64,000 nt of DNA from Actinomycetospora succinea (GTDB lineage: Bacteria; Actinomycetota; Actinomycetes; Mycobacteriales; Pseudonocardiaceae). Positions 1 to 8,517 of this stretch are shown here, one piece after another; the stretch's first letter is position 1; every line of letters starts with the position of its first letter. Under the pieces are notes generated by a model. That model worked only from the letters and a program-made list of their open reading frames with translations, searched no databases and was not told the DNA's origin. Made by a program: the position numbers and the translations under genes. Location of the stretch: NCBI RefSeq assembly GCF_004363095.1, contig NZ_SNYO01000004.1:248001-312000 (forward strand). The letters are read 5' to 3'.

Positions 1-2802
1 ATCGAGGCGACCGTGCGGTCGATCCTCGCCAACGACCACCCGCTCGAGGTCGTGGTCGTCGACGACGGCTCCACCGACGGCACCGCCGACCTGCTCGAGG
101 ACCTCGCCCTGCCGCGGGTGCGCGTCGTCCGGCAGGCCAACGCGGGCAAGTCGGCGGCGCTCAACCGCGGCGTCGCGGCGGCGAAGAACGACCTCATCGT
201 CATGATCGACGGTGACACGATCTTCCAGCCCGACACCGTCGCGCAGCTGGTCGCGCCGTTCGCCGACCCGGACACCGGCGCCGTCGCCGGCAACGTGAAG
301 ATCGCCAACCGCGACCGGCTGATCCCGCGGATGCAGCACCTCGAGTACGTGGTCGGCTTCAACGTCGACCGGCGCGTGCAGGACTCGTGGGGCTCGATCT
401 CGACGATCCCCGGCGCCGCGGGCGCGTTCCGCCGCGAGGCCGTGCAGGAGGTCGGCGGGCTGTCGTCGGACACCCTCGCCGAGGACACCGACCTCACCAT
501 CGCGCTCGGCCGCGCGGGCTGGCGCGTCGTCTACAACGAGCGCGCGCTCGCGTGGACCGAGGCGCCGGTGAGCGCCGGGCAGCTCTGGCGCCAGCGGTTC
601 CGGTGGAGCTACGGGACGATGCAGGCGCTCTGGAAGCACCGCCGCGCCCTGCGCGAGCGCGGCGCGTCCGGGCGCATGGGGCGCCTCGGCCTGGCCCACA
701 TCGGCGTCTTCCACGTCGCCCTGCCGCTGGCCGCGCCCCTGGTCGACCTGCTGTTCGTCTACGGCCTGCTCTTCGGCGACCCCGCGGTGGCGCTGATGCT
801 GTGGGGCTCGATGCTGCTGCTCCAGCTGATCGCGGGCGTGCTCGCGTTCCGGATGGACGGCGAGCCGCTCGCCCCGCTCTGGGCGCTGCCGGTGCAGCAG
901 CTGATGTACCGCCAGCTCATGTACGTCGTGCTCGTGCAGGCGGTGATCAGCGCGCTGACCGGTGCCGGCGTGCGCTGGCAGAAGCTGCAGCGCGTCGGGG
1001 CCGTGGCCGAGCACCTCCAGGCCCCGAAGGCCGACGGCCGCTCCCGCCCGGCCGCCGACCGGCTGCCCGCACCCGCGGTGACGCGCGGCCCGGCGCCCGA
1101 CGACGCCCCGTCGTCCGAGATCCCGGTCGCTCCCGTGGCCGAGTCCGAGAAACCGAAGGGCGGCGGCCGCGAGCGCTGGCTCGACCTCCTGCGGGCGATC
1201 GCCCTGCTGCGCGTCGTCACCTACCACGCGTTCGGCGGCGGCTGGATGAGCATGGTGTTCCCGTCGATGGGCGTGATGTTCGCGCTCGGCGGGTCGCTCA
1301 TGGTCCAGTCGCTGCGCCGCGGCGAGGCCCTCGACGTGATCGGGCACCGCCTGCGCCGCCTGCTGCCGCCGCTGTGGTTCTTCGGGCTGCTGGCCGTGCC
1401 GGTGATGCTCTGGCACGGGTGGGCCGGGCAGGACGCCGACGGGACGGTCGCGTCGCCGCTGGTGTGGTCGGACCTCCTGTACTGGCTCTTCCCGCTGGTC
1501 GATCCGCCGGGCAGCGACTGGGGCGCCGACGCCGTCGTCGGCCTCTGGTACATCCGCGCCTACCTGTGGTTCGTGCTGCTCACCCCGGTGATGCTGTGGG
1601 CGTTCCGTCGCCGTCCGGCGGTGGCGCTGGCGGTGCCGCTGGTGGTCGTCGGTCTCGACGCCTTCCTCGGGTCGCCGCTGGGCGAGTGGGGCGCGATCGG
1701 CCCGGTCCTCGTCGACGGCGCGACGTTCGCGGCGTGCTGGATGCTCGGCTTCGCCCACCGCGACGGCACGCTGCGCCGCATCCCGGTGCTCGCGGCGTGG
1801 GGCGCGGCGGCGGTGCTCGTCGCGGGCGGCCTGTACTGGGCGTTCAGCCACCCCGCCGGCGACGACGGCGTCGACCTCAACGACATCCCGTTCGCCCAGG
1901 CGCTCGTGTCGTTCGGCGCGGTGCTGCTCGTGCTGCGCCTGAACCCGCAGGTCGCGTGGCTGGAACGGGTGCCGCTGCTCGGGCGCCTCGTGACCGTGGT
2001 CAACGCGCGGGCGATCACGATCTACCTCTGGCACAACGTGGCGATCGCGTTCGCGCCGTCGATCGGTGACATGTTCGGCTGGGACTCCGAGGGCCAGCAC
2101 TTCCTCATCGCCGTCTGGCTGATCATCGTGGCGGTGCTCGCGTTCGGCTGGGTCGAGGACCTGGCCGCGGGCCGCTCGCTCTCGCTGCTGCCCGACGGCC
2201 GCGGCAAGGCCCGTCCGGCCAAGCGGGTCGTCGAGGGCCCGAAGCCGCCGGTGATCCCCACCGACGTCGAGAACGGCGAGACCTCGGCGCTCTCGCAGGG
2301 CTCGCTGCGCGCGCGGTTCGCCCGCTTCACCGGCCAGGCGCCGGTGCCCGGTCCGGCGCGCGACCGCGTCGCGGCCGTGGTCCCGCCGCGCCCGACGCCG
2401 ACCGGCGGCGTGCCCCGCAGCCGGCCACCGATGCCGACCTCGCCGCCGGCCGGGGTGCCGGTGGCCCCCGGCACCGGCCGCTACTCGCGCGTCCCGGCCG
2501 GCGCCGCGCCCGGGGGGCGTCCGGGTGGACCCGCCGGTGGCCCGGCCCGGGGGTCGGCGACCGGTCCGGCGACCGGGACCTGGGCCGGGCGACCGGCGCC
2601 GTCGTCCGGTCCCGCGCCGGTCCCCGCGCCGCCGCCCCCGCTGCCCTCACCCACCCCGACGCCGCCGCGCCCGGCCCGGTCCGCGCAGCAGGCCCGGCCG
2701 CCGGCGCCGCCGCGGCCACCGGACGAGCCCGTCCTGTCGTTCGCCGAGGGTCCCTCGCGGCCGACCGGCCGCCACCACCGCGCGGGCGACGACCGGCGCT
2801 GA
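1..2802 (+). CDS. Glycosyltransferase family 2 / acyltransferase-3 fusion, 5'-truncated by the window
   Basis: The reading frame is open from the first base, so the start lies upstream. The N-terminal part is a processive GT2 transferase: DDGS at nt 61-72, DGD at 208-216, EDTD at 481-492 and the QxxRW-type motif QRFRW at 592-606, followed by hydrophobic helices to about nt 1000. After a Pro/Ala linker, an acyltransferase-3 (OafA/IcaC-like) membrane domain runs from about nt 1170 to 2190, starting at RWLDLLRAIALLRVVTYHA. The last ~200 residues are a Pro/Gly/Ala/Arg-rich, probably disordered tail. The enzyme likely polymerises a sugar at the membrane and O- or N-acylates it, so one chain does the work of separate PgaC-like and IcaC-like proteins. 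The substrate is unknown. Confidence 0.85.
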   Translation: MEATVRSILANDHPLEVVVVDDGSTDGTADLLEDLALPRVRVVRQANAGKSAALNRGVAAAKNDLIVMIDGDTIFQPDTVAQLVAPFADPDTGAVAGNVKIANRDRLIPRMQHLEYVVGFNVDRRVQDSWGSISTIPGAAGAFRREAVQEVGGLSSDTLAEDTDLTIALGRAGWRVVYNERALAWTEAPVSAGQLWRQRFRWSYGTMQALWKHRRALRERGASGRMGRLGLAHIGVFHVALPLAAPLVDLLFVYGLLFGDPAVALMLWGSMLLLQLIAGVLAFRMDGEPLAPLWALPVQQLMYRQLMYVVLVQAVISALTGAGVRWQKLQRVGAVAEHLQAPKADGRSRPAADRLPAPAVTRGPAPDDAPSSEIPVAPVAESEKPKGGGRERWLDLLRAIALLRVVTYHAFGGGWMSMVFPSMGVMFALGGSLMVQSLRRGEALDVIGHRLRRLLPPLWFFGLLAVPVMLWHGWAGQDADGTVASPLVWSDLLYWLFPLVDPPGSDWGADAVVGLWYIRAYLWFVLLTPVMLWAFRRRPAVALAVPLVVVGLDAFLGSPLGEWGAIGPVLVDGATFAACWMLGFAHRDGTLRRIPVLAAWGAAAVLVAGGLYWAFSHPAGDDGVDLNDIPFAQALVSFGAVLLVLRLNPQVAWLERVPLLGRLVTVVNARAITIYLWHNVAIAFAPSIGDMFGWDSEGQHFLIAVWLIIVAVLAFGWVEDLAAGRSLSLLPDGRGKARPAKRVVEGPKPPVIPTDVENGETSALSQGSLRARFARFTGQAPVPGPARDRVAAVVPPRPTPTGGVPRSRPPMPTSPPAGVPVAPGTGRYSRVPAGAAPGGRPGGPAGGPARGSATGPATGTWAGRPAPSSGPAPVPAPPPPLPSPTPTPPRPARSAQQARPPAPPRPPDEPVLSFAEGPSRPTGRHHRAGDDRR

Positions 2803-2821
2803 CGCCGTCGACGCGCCTCGT

Positions 2822-2907
2822 CTTGTACACAAGAATCGGCCGACCACGCCGACTTCTTGCGCTTCGGCCTTGTTCGTCCGGTTCCCCTTGCCTACTTTGT
2901 GCACAGG
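2822..2907 (+). promoter_or_regulatory. Promoter of the GntR gene with two operator-like palindromes
   Basis: A -35 TTGTTC (2870-2875) and a -10 TACTTT (2893-2898) are 17 bp apart. Two similar palindromes bracket them: TTGTACACAA (2823-2832, extended to TCTTGT-AC-ACAAGA) and TTGTGCACAG (2898-2907), which overlaps the -10 and the expected transcription start. FadR/FCD-subfamily GntR proteins bind T-N-GT...AC-N-A half-sites, so these are good candidates for autorepression sites. The operator role is inferred. Confidence 0.55.
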
Positions 2908-2922
2908 CGAGGGAGGTGCCCG

Positions 2923-3567
2923 GTGTCACAGACGGCGACGCGCGTGTACGACGAGCTGCGGGGAGAGATCCTCGGCGGCCGCTGCACCCCCGGCGCCCGC
3001 CTGCGCGAGGAGGAGCTCGCCGAGCGCTTCGGCGTCAGCCGGACGCCGGTCCGTGAGGCCCTGCGGCGCCTGGAGGCCGACGGGCTGGCCGTCGTCACCC
3101 CGCGGCGCGGCGCCGAGGTCGTGCGCTGGCGGGACGAGGACATCGCCGAGCTCGTCGAGCTGCGGGCGCTGCTCGAGGGGCAGGCGGCGCGACGCGCCGC
3201 GACCGGCGGCGGGGTCGACCTCGTCGCGCTGACCGAGCTGTGCGACCGCATGGAGGAGCACGCCGGCGCCGAGGGTCGGGCGGCCGACGAGATCACCCGT
3301 CTGAACCTGGAGCTGCACCGCGCCGTGCACCGGGCCTCCGGGCGCCTCCTGCCCGACCTGCTCGTGCGGCTCATCGACGTCCCCGTCGTGCGCCGCACCT
3401 TCCACGCCTACTCCGAGACCGAGCTGCGCCGCAGCTTCGCCCAGCACCGCGAGCTCATCGAGGCCATCGCCACCGGTGACGGCGACTGGGCGGCGGCGGT
3501 CATGCACGCCCACATCCGGGCGGCCGGGGCCACCCTGCGCGCGGGGCGCGAGCCCGACCCGCGCTGA
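2923..3567 (+). CDS. GntR family transcriptional regulator, FCD (FadR) subfamily
   Basis: A 214-residue regulator. Residues ~8-70 form the GntR winged helix (VYDELRGEILGG..., then LAERFGVSRTPVREALRRLEADGL), and residues ~75-205 match the FCD ligand-binding domain, with conserved His in LHRAVHRAS, AQHRELIEAI and the final MHAHI. GTG at 2923 was chosen because a GGGAGG ribosome site sits just upstream; the ATG at 2857 would start inside the promoter. It lies 38 bp before the small subunit of a sodium:solute symporter, so it probably controls uptake of an organic acid. The effector cannot be read from sequence. Confidence 0.88.
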   Translation: MSQTATRVYDELRGEILGGRCTPGARLREEELAERFGVSRTPVREALRRLEADGLAVVTPRRGAEVVRWRDEDIAELVELRALLEGQAARRAATGGGVDLVALTELCDRMEEHAGAEGRAADEITRLNLELHRAVHRASGRLLPDLLVRLIDVPVVRRTFHAYSETELRRSFAQHRELIEAIATGDGDWAAAVMHAHIRAAGATLRAGREPDPR

Positions 3568-3605
3568 CCGCCGCCCGGCAGAACCACCGCACGACGGGAG
3601 CACCG

Positions 3606-3917
3606 ATGGACCAGCGACGATCCGACGAACCCGGGACCGCCGAGGTGCCGCCGGCGGGCGCGCGCCTGCGCGAACCGATCCGCACCCCGTGGCTCTGGGT
3701 CGCCATCGGCGTCGTCGTCCTCGTCGGCGTCCCCTGGTACCTGCCGACGGGGGCCATCGAGCCGCTGGTCGGCGGGATCCCGTTCTGGCTGCTCATCAGC
3801 GTCGGCGCCACGCTCGCGTTCAGCGCCCTCACGTGCTGGGCCTGCCTGCGCGACTGGAACCTCGCCGAGCCCGCCGAGGAGGCGGCCCGCGAGCGGGACG
3901 TGGAGGTGCCGTCGTGA
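3606..3917 (+). CDS. Small membrane subunit accompanying a sodium:solute symporter (DUF997/DUF3311-like)
   Basis: A 103-residue protein with two predicted membrane helices (about residues 28-46 and 60-80) and the motif GVPWYLPTG, followed by an acidic tail. Small two-helix proteins directly before SSS-family symporters are a recurring arrangement (YhdT-PanF type), and here the stop overlaps the symporter start (GTGA, 3914-3917), implying translational coupling. A GGGAG ribosome site precedes the ATG. The assignment rests mostly on context; the exact DUF is uncertain. Confidence 0.65.
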   Translation: MDQRRSDEPGTAEVPPAGARLREPIRTPWLWVAIGVVVLVGVPWYLPTGAIEPLVGGIPFWLLISVGATLAFSALTCWACLRDWNLAEPAEEAARERDVEVPS

Positions 3918-5431
3918 ACACGCTGACGTTCTCCGGGGTGAGCGGGGTGCTGGTCCTCGCCGCCTACGCAGTGATCATGCTGGCGATCGGGTGGTGGGCC
4001 GGGCGCGGCACGACGTCGACCTCCGCGCGCAGCTACTACCTGTCCGGCAGCGGGCTGGGCTTCGTCGCCCTGTTCTTCACGCTCTACGCCACGCAGTACA
4101 GCGGCAACTCGATCGTCGGCTACGCGCCGGAGGCGTACCGGTCGGGCTTCAGCTGGTGGCAGTCGGTGCCGTTCATGGTCGCGGTGATCGCCGCGTACCT
4201 GCTGTTCGCGCCGCGGCTCTACGTGGTCGCGAAGCGGGAGGGGTTCATCACGCCGACCGACTGGGTCCGGCACCGCTTCGGCTCCGGGAAGCTGACGATC
4301 CTCGTCGCCGTGCTGATGCTCTGGGGCCTGGCGAACTACCTGCTCGAGCAGCTCGTCGCCATGGGGCAGGGCATCGCCGGGCTCACCGGCACGACGGTGC
4401 CCTACGAGATCGGCGTCATCGCGTTCGTGCTCGTCATGCTCGCGTACTCGTGGTCCGGCGGGATGCGCGCGGTCGCGCTCACCGACGTCATGCAGGGCAT
4501 CGCCCTGCTCGTCGGCATCGCCGTGCTGCTCTTCGGCGCGCTGTACCTTGTCGGCGGCGACGTCACCGGCGTCACGACGGCCCTCGCCGAGACCGACCCG
4601 GAGAAGGTCGCCGTCCCGGAGGCCGCGACGTCGGTCGAGTGGCTCTCGATGATCGTGATGATCGGTCTCGGCGCGGCCGTGTACCCCCACGCGATCCAGC
4701 GGATCTACGCGGCGCGCAGCGAGCGGACGCTCAAGCGCTCGCTCGCCGTGATGGCGTGGATGCCGCTGCTGACCACCGCCGTCGTGTTCGTGGTCGGCAT
4801 CGTCGGCACCCAGCTCTTCCCGGGGCTCTCCGAGGACGACTCCGAACAGCTGGTCGGGATGATCGCCAACCAGGTCGCGGGCATCAACGTCGTCTTCTAC
4901 CTCATGATGATCCTGCTGTTCGGGGGTGTCGTCGCGGCGATCGTCTCGACCGCCGACTCGGCCCTGCTGGCGTTCTCGTCCGTCGTGTCCCGGGACATCT
5001 ATGGGCGCCACGTCAACCCGGACGCCCCGGAGAAGCGCCAGGTGCTCGTCGGGAAGATCGCCGGCGTGGTCGCCGTCGCGATCCTGCTCGTCCTCGCGTG
5101 GAACCCGCCCGGCACGCTCTACGAGATCTTCGTCCTGAAGTTCGAGCTGATCGTGCAGCTCGCGCCGGTGTTCATGCTCGGGCTCTACTGGCGGCGGATG
5201 GCCTCGGGGCCGGCGTTCTGGGGGATGCTGGCGGGCGCCCTGATCGCCGGCGGTCTCACGGTCGTGGGCCTCGACGACTTCGGCGGCGTGCCCGGCGGCC
5301 TGCTCGGCCTGGCGGTGAACGTGGCGATCTGCGTGTTCGGGTCGCTCCTCGTCGGGCGTCCCGACGACGGTCCGGACGAGGACCCGATGTCGCCGGAACC
5401 GGCGGCGGCCGGGGCCGGCAGGTCGAGCTGA
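3914..5431 (+). CDS. Sodium:solute symporter (SSS family)
   Basis: A 505-residue polytopic membrane protein with about 13 hydrophobic helices. Family signatures are visible: SYYLSGSGLGFVALFFTLYATQYSGNSIVGY near the N-terminus, the helix with SWSGGMRAVALTDVMQG at about residues 180-196, and the sodium-site-like stretch FGGVVAAIVSTADSALLAFSSVVSRDIY at about residues 338-365. It presumably takes up a carboxylate or related organic solute with Na+. It is co-transcribed with the small subunit and the GntR regulator, which suggests ligand-induced expression. The start GTG overlaps the upstream stop. It converges on the DUF1801 gene with only 3 bp between stops. Confidence 0.9.
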   Translation: MNTLTFSGVSGVLVLAAYAVIMLAIGWWAGRGTTSTSARSYYLSGSGLGFVALFFTLYATQYSGNSIVGYAPEAYRSGFSWWQSVPFMVAVIAAYLLFAPRLYVVAKREGFITPTDWVRHRFGSGKLTILVAVLMLWGLANYLLEQLVAMGQGIAGLTGTTVPYEIGVIAFVLVMLAYSWSGGMRAVALTDVMQGIALLVGIAVLLFGALYLVGGDVTGVTTALAETDPEKVAVPEAATSVEWLSMIVMIGLGAAVYPHAIQRIYAARSERTLKRSLAVMAWMPLLTTAVVFVVGIVGTQLFPGLSEDDSEQLVGMIANQVAGINVVFYLMMILLFGGVVAAIVSTADSALLAFSSVVSRDIYGRHVNPDAPEKRQVLVGKIAGVVAVAILLVLAWNPPGTLYEIFVLKFELIVQLAPVFMLGLYWRRMASGPAFWGMLAGALIAGGLTVVGLDDFGGVPGGLLGLAVNVAICVFGSLLVGRPDDGPDEDPMSPEPAAAGAGRSS

Positions 5432-5434
5432 GGG

Positions 5435-5800
5435 TCACGCCTGCCGGGGCGTCGCCGTCTCGGTGAGCATCGTGCGCACGAGGTCGTGGTCGATCTGCTC
5501 GACGCGCCGGTACCGGATGCACGACCGGCCGACGTCCAGGTGGGCGAGCTCGTCGCGGTGGCGGTCGAGCACGTCCTCGCGCTGGACGTAGAGCGAGAGG
5601 TGCTGCTTCTGGCTCGCGAAGGACAGCTCCGGCTCGCCGTCGCGGACGTAGGTCGGCATGCCGTGGCGGATCTCCTCGGTGAACCCGGGCAGGAGGTCGA
5701 GGCAGTCCCGGCGGATCGCCCGCAGGGCCTCCTGGCGGCCCGGGGCCGCGGCGGCGATGTAGGCGTCGACGTCCTCGTGCGTGGCCACGGCGGTGGTCAT
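5435..5800 (-). CDS. DUF1801 domain protein
   Basis: A 121-residue soluble protein of the DUF1801 (YdhG-like) fold: an N-terminal helical segment (DVDAYIAAAAPGRQEALRAIRRDC) followed by FTEEIRHGMPTYV, SFASQKQHLSLYV and the late CIRYRR strand. The molecular function of this family is not established. It starts 18 nt after the menB stop on the same strand and probably rides on the menB transcript; no clear Shine-Dalgarno is visible. A link to menaquinone synthesis is not implied by the fold. Confidence 0.8.
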   Translation of the reverse strand: MTTAVATHEDVDAYIAAAAPGRQEALRAIRRDCLDLLPGFTEEIRHGMPTYVRDGEPELSFASQKQHLSLYVQREDVLDRHRDELAHLDVGRSCIRYRRVEQIDHDLVRTMLTETATPRQA

Positions 5801-5818
5801 ACCAGGGCTCTGAAGAGA

Positions 5819-6730
5819 TCAGTAGTACCAGGGGAACGGGCTCCAGTCGGGGGCGCGCTTCTGCAGGAAGGCGTCCTTGCCCTCGACGGCCTCGTCGGTC
5901 ATGTAGGCCAGCCGGGTCGTCTCGCCGGCGAAGAGCTGCTGGCCCACCAGACCGTCGTCGGGGAGGTTGAACGCGTACTTCAGCATCCGCTGCGCCTGCG
6001 GCGACTTCCCGAGGATCTCGCGCGCCCACTGGATCGCGGTGGTCTCGAGCTCGGCGTGCGGGACGGCCTCGTTCACCGCGCCCATGTGGTGCATCTGCTC
6101 GGCGGTGTAGGTCCGGCCCAGGAAGAAGATCTCGCGCGCGAACTTCTGGCCGACCGCCCGGGCGAGGTACGCCGAGCCGAACGCGGCGTCGAAGCTCCCG
6201 ACGTCGGCGTCGGTCTGCTTGAAGCGGGCGTGCTCGGCGCTCGCGAGGGTCAGGTCGGCCACCGCGTGCAGGGAGTGCCCGCCGCCCGCCGCCCAGCCGT
6301 TGACCACGGCGATGACGACCTTCGGCATGAACCGGATCAGCCGCTGGCACTCGAGGATGTGCAGGCGCCCCGCGCGCCCCTTCTCGTCGGCCGACACCTC
6401 GGTCTCCGACTCCGCGTACTGGTAGCCCGTGCGCCCGCGGATGCGCTGGTCGCCGCCGGAGCAGAACGCGTGCCCGCCGTCCTTCGCCGACGGACCGTTG
6501 CCCGTGAGGAGCACGACGCCGACGTCGGCGCTGGTCCGGGCGTGCTCGAGCGCGGTGGCGAGCTCGTCGACGGTGTGCGGCCGGAAGGCGTTGCGGACCT
6601 CGGGGCGGTCGAACGCGATCCGCACGCAGCCGAGCTCGACGTGGCGGTGGTAGGTGATGTCGGTGAACGCGAAGCCGCTCACCTCCTGCCACGCGGACGG
6701 ATCGAACAGCGGGGCGTCGGCGTCGACCAT
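5819..6730 (-). CDS. menB: 1,4-dihydroxy-2-naphthoyl-CoA synthase
   Basis: A 303-residue crotonase-fold enzyme that cyclises O-succinylbenzoyl-CoA to 1,4-dihydroxy-2-naphthoyl-CoA in menaquinone synthesis. Typical MenB sequence is present: RPEVRNAFRPHTVDEL, the substrate loop GGHAFCSGGDQRIRG, NGWAAGGGHSLH (oxyanion hole), DVGSFDAAFGSAYLAR with the catalytic Asp, and the C-terminal PDWSPFPWYY. ATG at 6730 was chosen over GTG at 6739 because TAAGGT (6743-6738) ends exactly 7 nt before it, the spacing of leaderless genes here. menE and menC lie 3-5 kb away, separated by unrelated genes. Confidence 0.96.
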   Translation of the reverse strand: MVDADAPLFDPSAWQEVSGFAFTDITYHRHVELGCVRIAFDRPEVRNAFRPHTVDELATALEHARTSADVGVVLLTGNGPSAKDGGHAFCSGGDQRIRGRTGYQYAESETEVSADEKGRAGRLHILECQRLIRFMPKVVIAVVNGWAAGGGHSLHAVADLTLASAEHARFKQTDADVGSFDAAFGSAYLARAVGQKFAREIFFLGRTYTAEQMHHMGAVNEAVPHAELETTAIQWAREILGKSPQAQRMLKYAFNLPDDGLVGQQLFAGETTRLAYMTDEAVEGKDAFLQKRAPDWSPFPWYY

Positions 6731-6797
6731 GCTCGGCACCTTAAGAGGATGCCGGTCGCGGAGTTTGCTGAGGCGGTATCAGTGAAGCGGCCCGGCG

Positions 6798-6820
6798 TTG
6801 TCGGGGGTCGGGTCTACATT
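6798..6820 (+). promoter_or_regulatory. PafBC-type (RecA-independent DNA damage) promoter of the HNH gene
   Basis: TTGTCGGGG (6798-6806), exactly 8 bp, then TACATT (6815-6820). This matches the actinobacterial RecA-NDp/PafBC promoter consensus TTGTCRGTG-N8-TANNNT with one mismatch. The ATG follows 7 nt after the -10, so the mRNA is probably leaderless. The motif and spacing are seen; the regulation is inferred. Confidence 0.6.
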
Positions 6821-6827
6821 CGAACAC

Positions 6828-8279
6828 ATGAGCGAAGACGTGGTAGGGGCGGCGGAGCGCGACGCGCTCGGCCGTGCCTCGGCCAGCGTGCTCGCACAAC
6901 GGCGTGCCTACTTCGAGCGCCTCGAGAGCATCGCCGCGCTCGCCGATCTCGGGATCGCGGTGTCGGTGGGGTATCGGTCCACCGAGTCGCTGCTCGCCGA
7001 CCGGGACAACCTCGACCACCCCGACGCGAAACGCCTCGTCGCCGAAGCCGCCGACCTGTGTGCCCGCCCGTCGTTGCTGGGCGAGAAGCTCTCGGCCCGG
7101 CTGCCGTGCACCGGCGAGGCGCTGTCGGCCGGACTCATCGACCCGGCACACGTGAAGATCATCCGGGAGACGATGGCCCACCTGTCCGGGCTGAAGGTCC
7201 CGCCGCCGCCCGATGAGTGGGCCGGGGTGGAGAAGGCCCTCGCCGAGTATGCGCAGGGGTTCCCGCCGCGGGTGCTGCGCCGGCTCGCGAAGGCGTTCAT
7301 CGACGGCTACGACCCCGACGGCGCCGCCCCACCCGACGGGGAGGCGTGCCGGGATGAGATGCATCTGCTGCGGCGCAGGGACGGGTCGCTGGTGTTCAAG
7401 GGCACCCTGCACGACCCGCTGGATGCCGAAGCCGCGGTCGAGGTGTTCGGGGTCCTGTCCGAGCGGGCCGGCGCCGACGACGAACGCACGCTCGAGCGCC
7501 GCCAGGCCGACGCGTTCAAAGACCTCACCCAGGACGCCCGCGGCCCGCGAGGCCTGGCCACCGACGCCCGCAAAGAACAAGACCACACCGACGCTGCCGA
7601 CGACTCCGCGGAGGCCGGCAGCGGCGCGGCCGGCAGCGGCGAGGCGGAAGACGGCCCGGCGGACGGTGTTGATCGGCCCGGCGCCGAGCCGGGCAACGGC
7701 GAGGCACCGGGCCAGGCGCCGCTGGCGTTGATCCCCGAACCCCGCCGCGCCACCACCGGGAGGAACGGCTGGACCGAGCGCCCCGGCCGCGCCCTGCTCA
7801 CCATCACCATCGACCACCGCTGGCTCTGCGAGGCGCTGAAGGGCAAGGGCGGCTACGGCACGCTGGACTCCGGACACAAGGTCGACGCCGCCACCGTCCG
7901 CCGGTGGGCCTGCGACGCCGAGATCATCCCGATGGTCCTCGGCGCCAAGTCCGAACCTCTCGACGTCGGCCGCGCCCAGCGCACCGCGCCCGACGCGATC
8001 CGACGGGCCCTCAACCACCGTGACGGAGGCTGCGCATTCCCCGGCTGCACCCGACGACCACGACGTTGCGAAGCCCACCACGTCGAAGAGTGGCTCCAGC
8101 ACCGCGGCGCGACCGCGCTCGACAACATGTGCCTGCTCTGCCGCCACCACCACCAGCTGCTCCACCACGGCCACTGGACCATCCAGATGATCAACGGGCG
8201 GCCGTGGTTCACCCCGCCCTGGTTCATCGACACCGAACAACGACCCCGACCCGGCGGACGACCACGCGCGCCGACCTGA
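6828..8279 (+). CDS. DUF222/13E12-repeat family HNH endonuclease
   Basis: A 483-residue member of the actinobacterial DUF222 + HNH family. The N-terminal ~330 residues are the helical DUF222 region (SVGYRSTESLLADRDNLD, LVAEAADLCARPSL...), interrupted by a Gly/Glu/Ala-rich segment at ~255-300. The C-terminal HNH core reads RDGGCAFPGCTRRPRRCEAHHVEEWLQHRGATALDN...CRHHHQLLHHG, with the two Cys, the HH pair and the final His of a zinc-bound nuclease. Its cellular role is unknown; family members are multicopy in many actinobacteria. It starts at an ATG 7 nt downstream of a PafBC-like promoter, hinting at DNA-damage induction. It separates menB from the rest of the men genes. Confidence 0.9.
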   Translation: MSEDVVGAAERDALGRASASVLAQRRAYFERLESIAALADLGIAVSVGYRSTESLLADRDNLDHPDAKRLVAEAADLCARPSLLGEKLSARLPCTGEALSAGLIDPAHVKIIRETMAHLSGLKVPPPPDEWAGVEKALAEYAQGFPPRVLRRLAKAFIDGYDPDGAAPPDGEACRDEMHLLRRRDGSLVFKGTLHDPLDAEAAVEVFGVLSERAGADDERTLERRQADAFKDLTQDARGPRGLATDARKEQDHTDAADDSAEAGSGAAGSGEAEDGPADGVDRPGAEPGNGEAPGQAPLALIPEPRRATTGRNGWTERPGRALLTITIDHRWLCEALKGKGGYGTLDSGHKVDAATVRRWACDAEIIPMVLGAKSEPLDVGRAQRTAPDAIRRALNHRDGGCAFPGCTRRPRRCEAHHVEEWLQHRGATALDNMCLLCRHHHQLLHHGHWTIQMINGRPWFTPPWFIDTEQRPRPGGRPRAPT

Positions 8280-8290
8280 CCGGCGCAGAT

Positions 8291-8307
8291 GCTTCGGAAA
8301 CCGAAGC
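8291..8307 (+). terminator. Hairpin after the HNH gene
   Basis: GCTTCGG-AAA-CCGAAGC is a perfect 7-bp stem with a 3-nt loop, 12 nt after the stop codon and followed by GTTCCC. It is a plausible weak intrinsic terminator. The remaining ~200 bases to the next gene hold nothing else I recognise. Confidence 0.5.
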
Positions 8308-8517
8308 GTTCCCACGAAAGAGCTCGCGACCGAGCGAGCCCGGGCGTCCGACCGACGCCGACCCGGCCTTCGCTCGTACGTCGGTCGCCCGCGCGACGAG
8401 CATCGGGGACCCGCCGACACCCGGGACGGCGACCGCCGGGCGACGGTGCGCGGCCCGCGCGGACCGGTCCTTCCGATCGCCCACCTCCGCGACACCTGAC
8501 CGCGACATACTCCTGAC

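Noticed and set aside
6828..8279. HNH gene as a homing endonuclease or intron
   Set aside because: It is a full DUF222 family protein with its own promoter, and no intron or intein boundaries interrupt a host gene.
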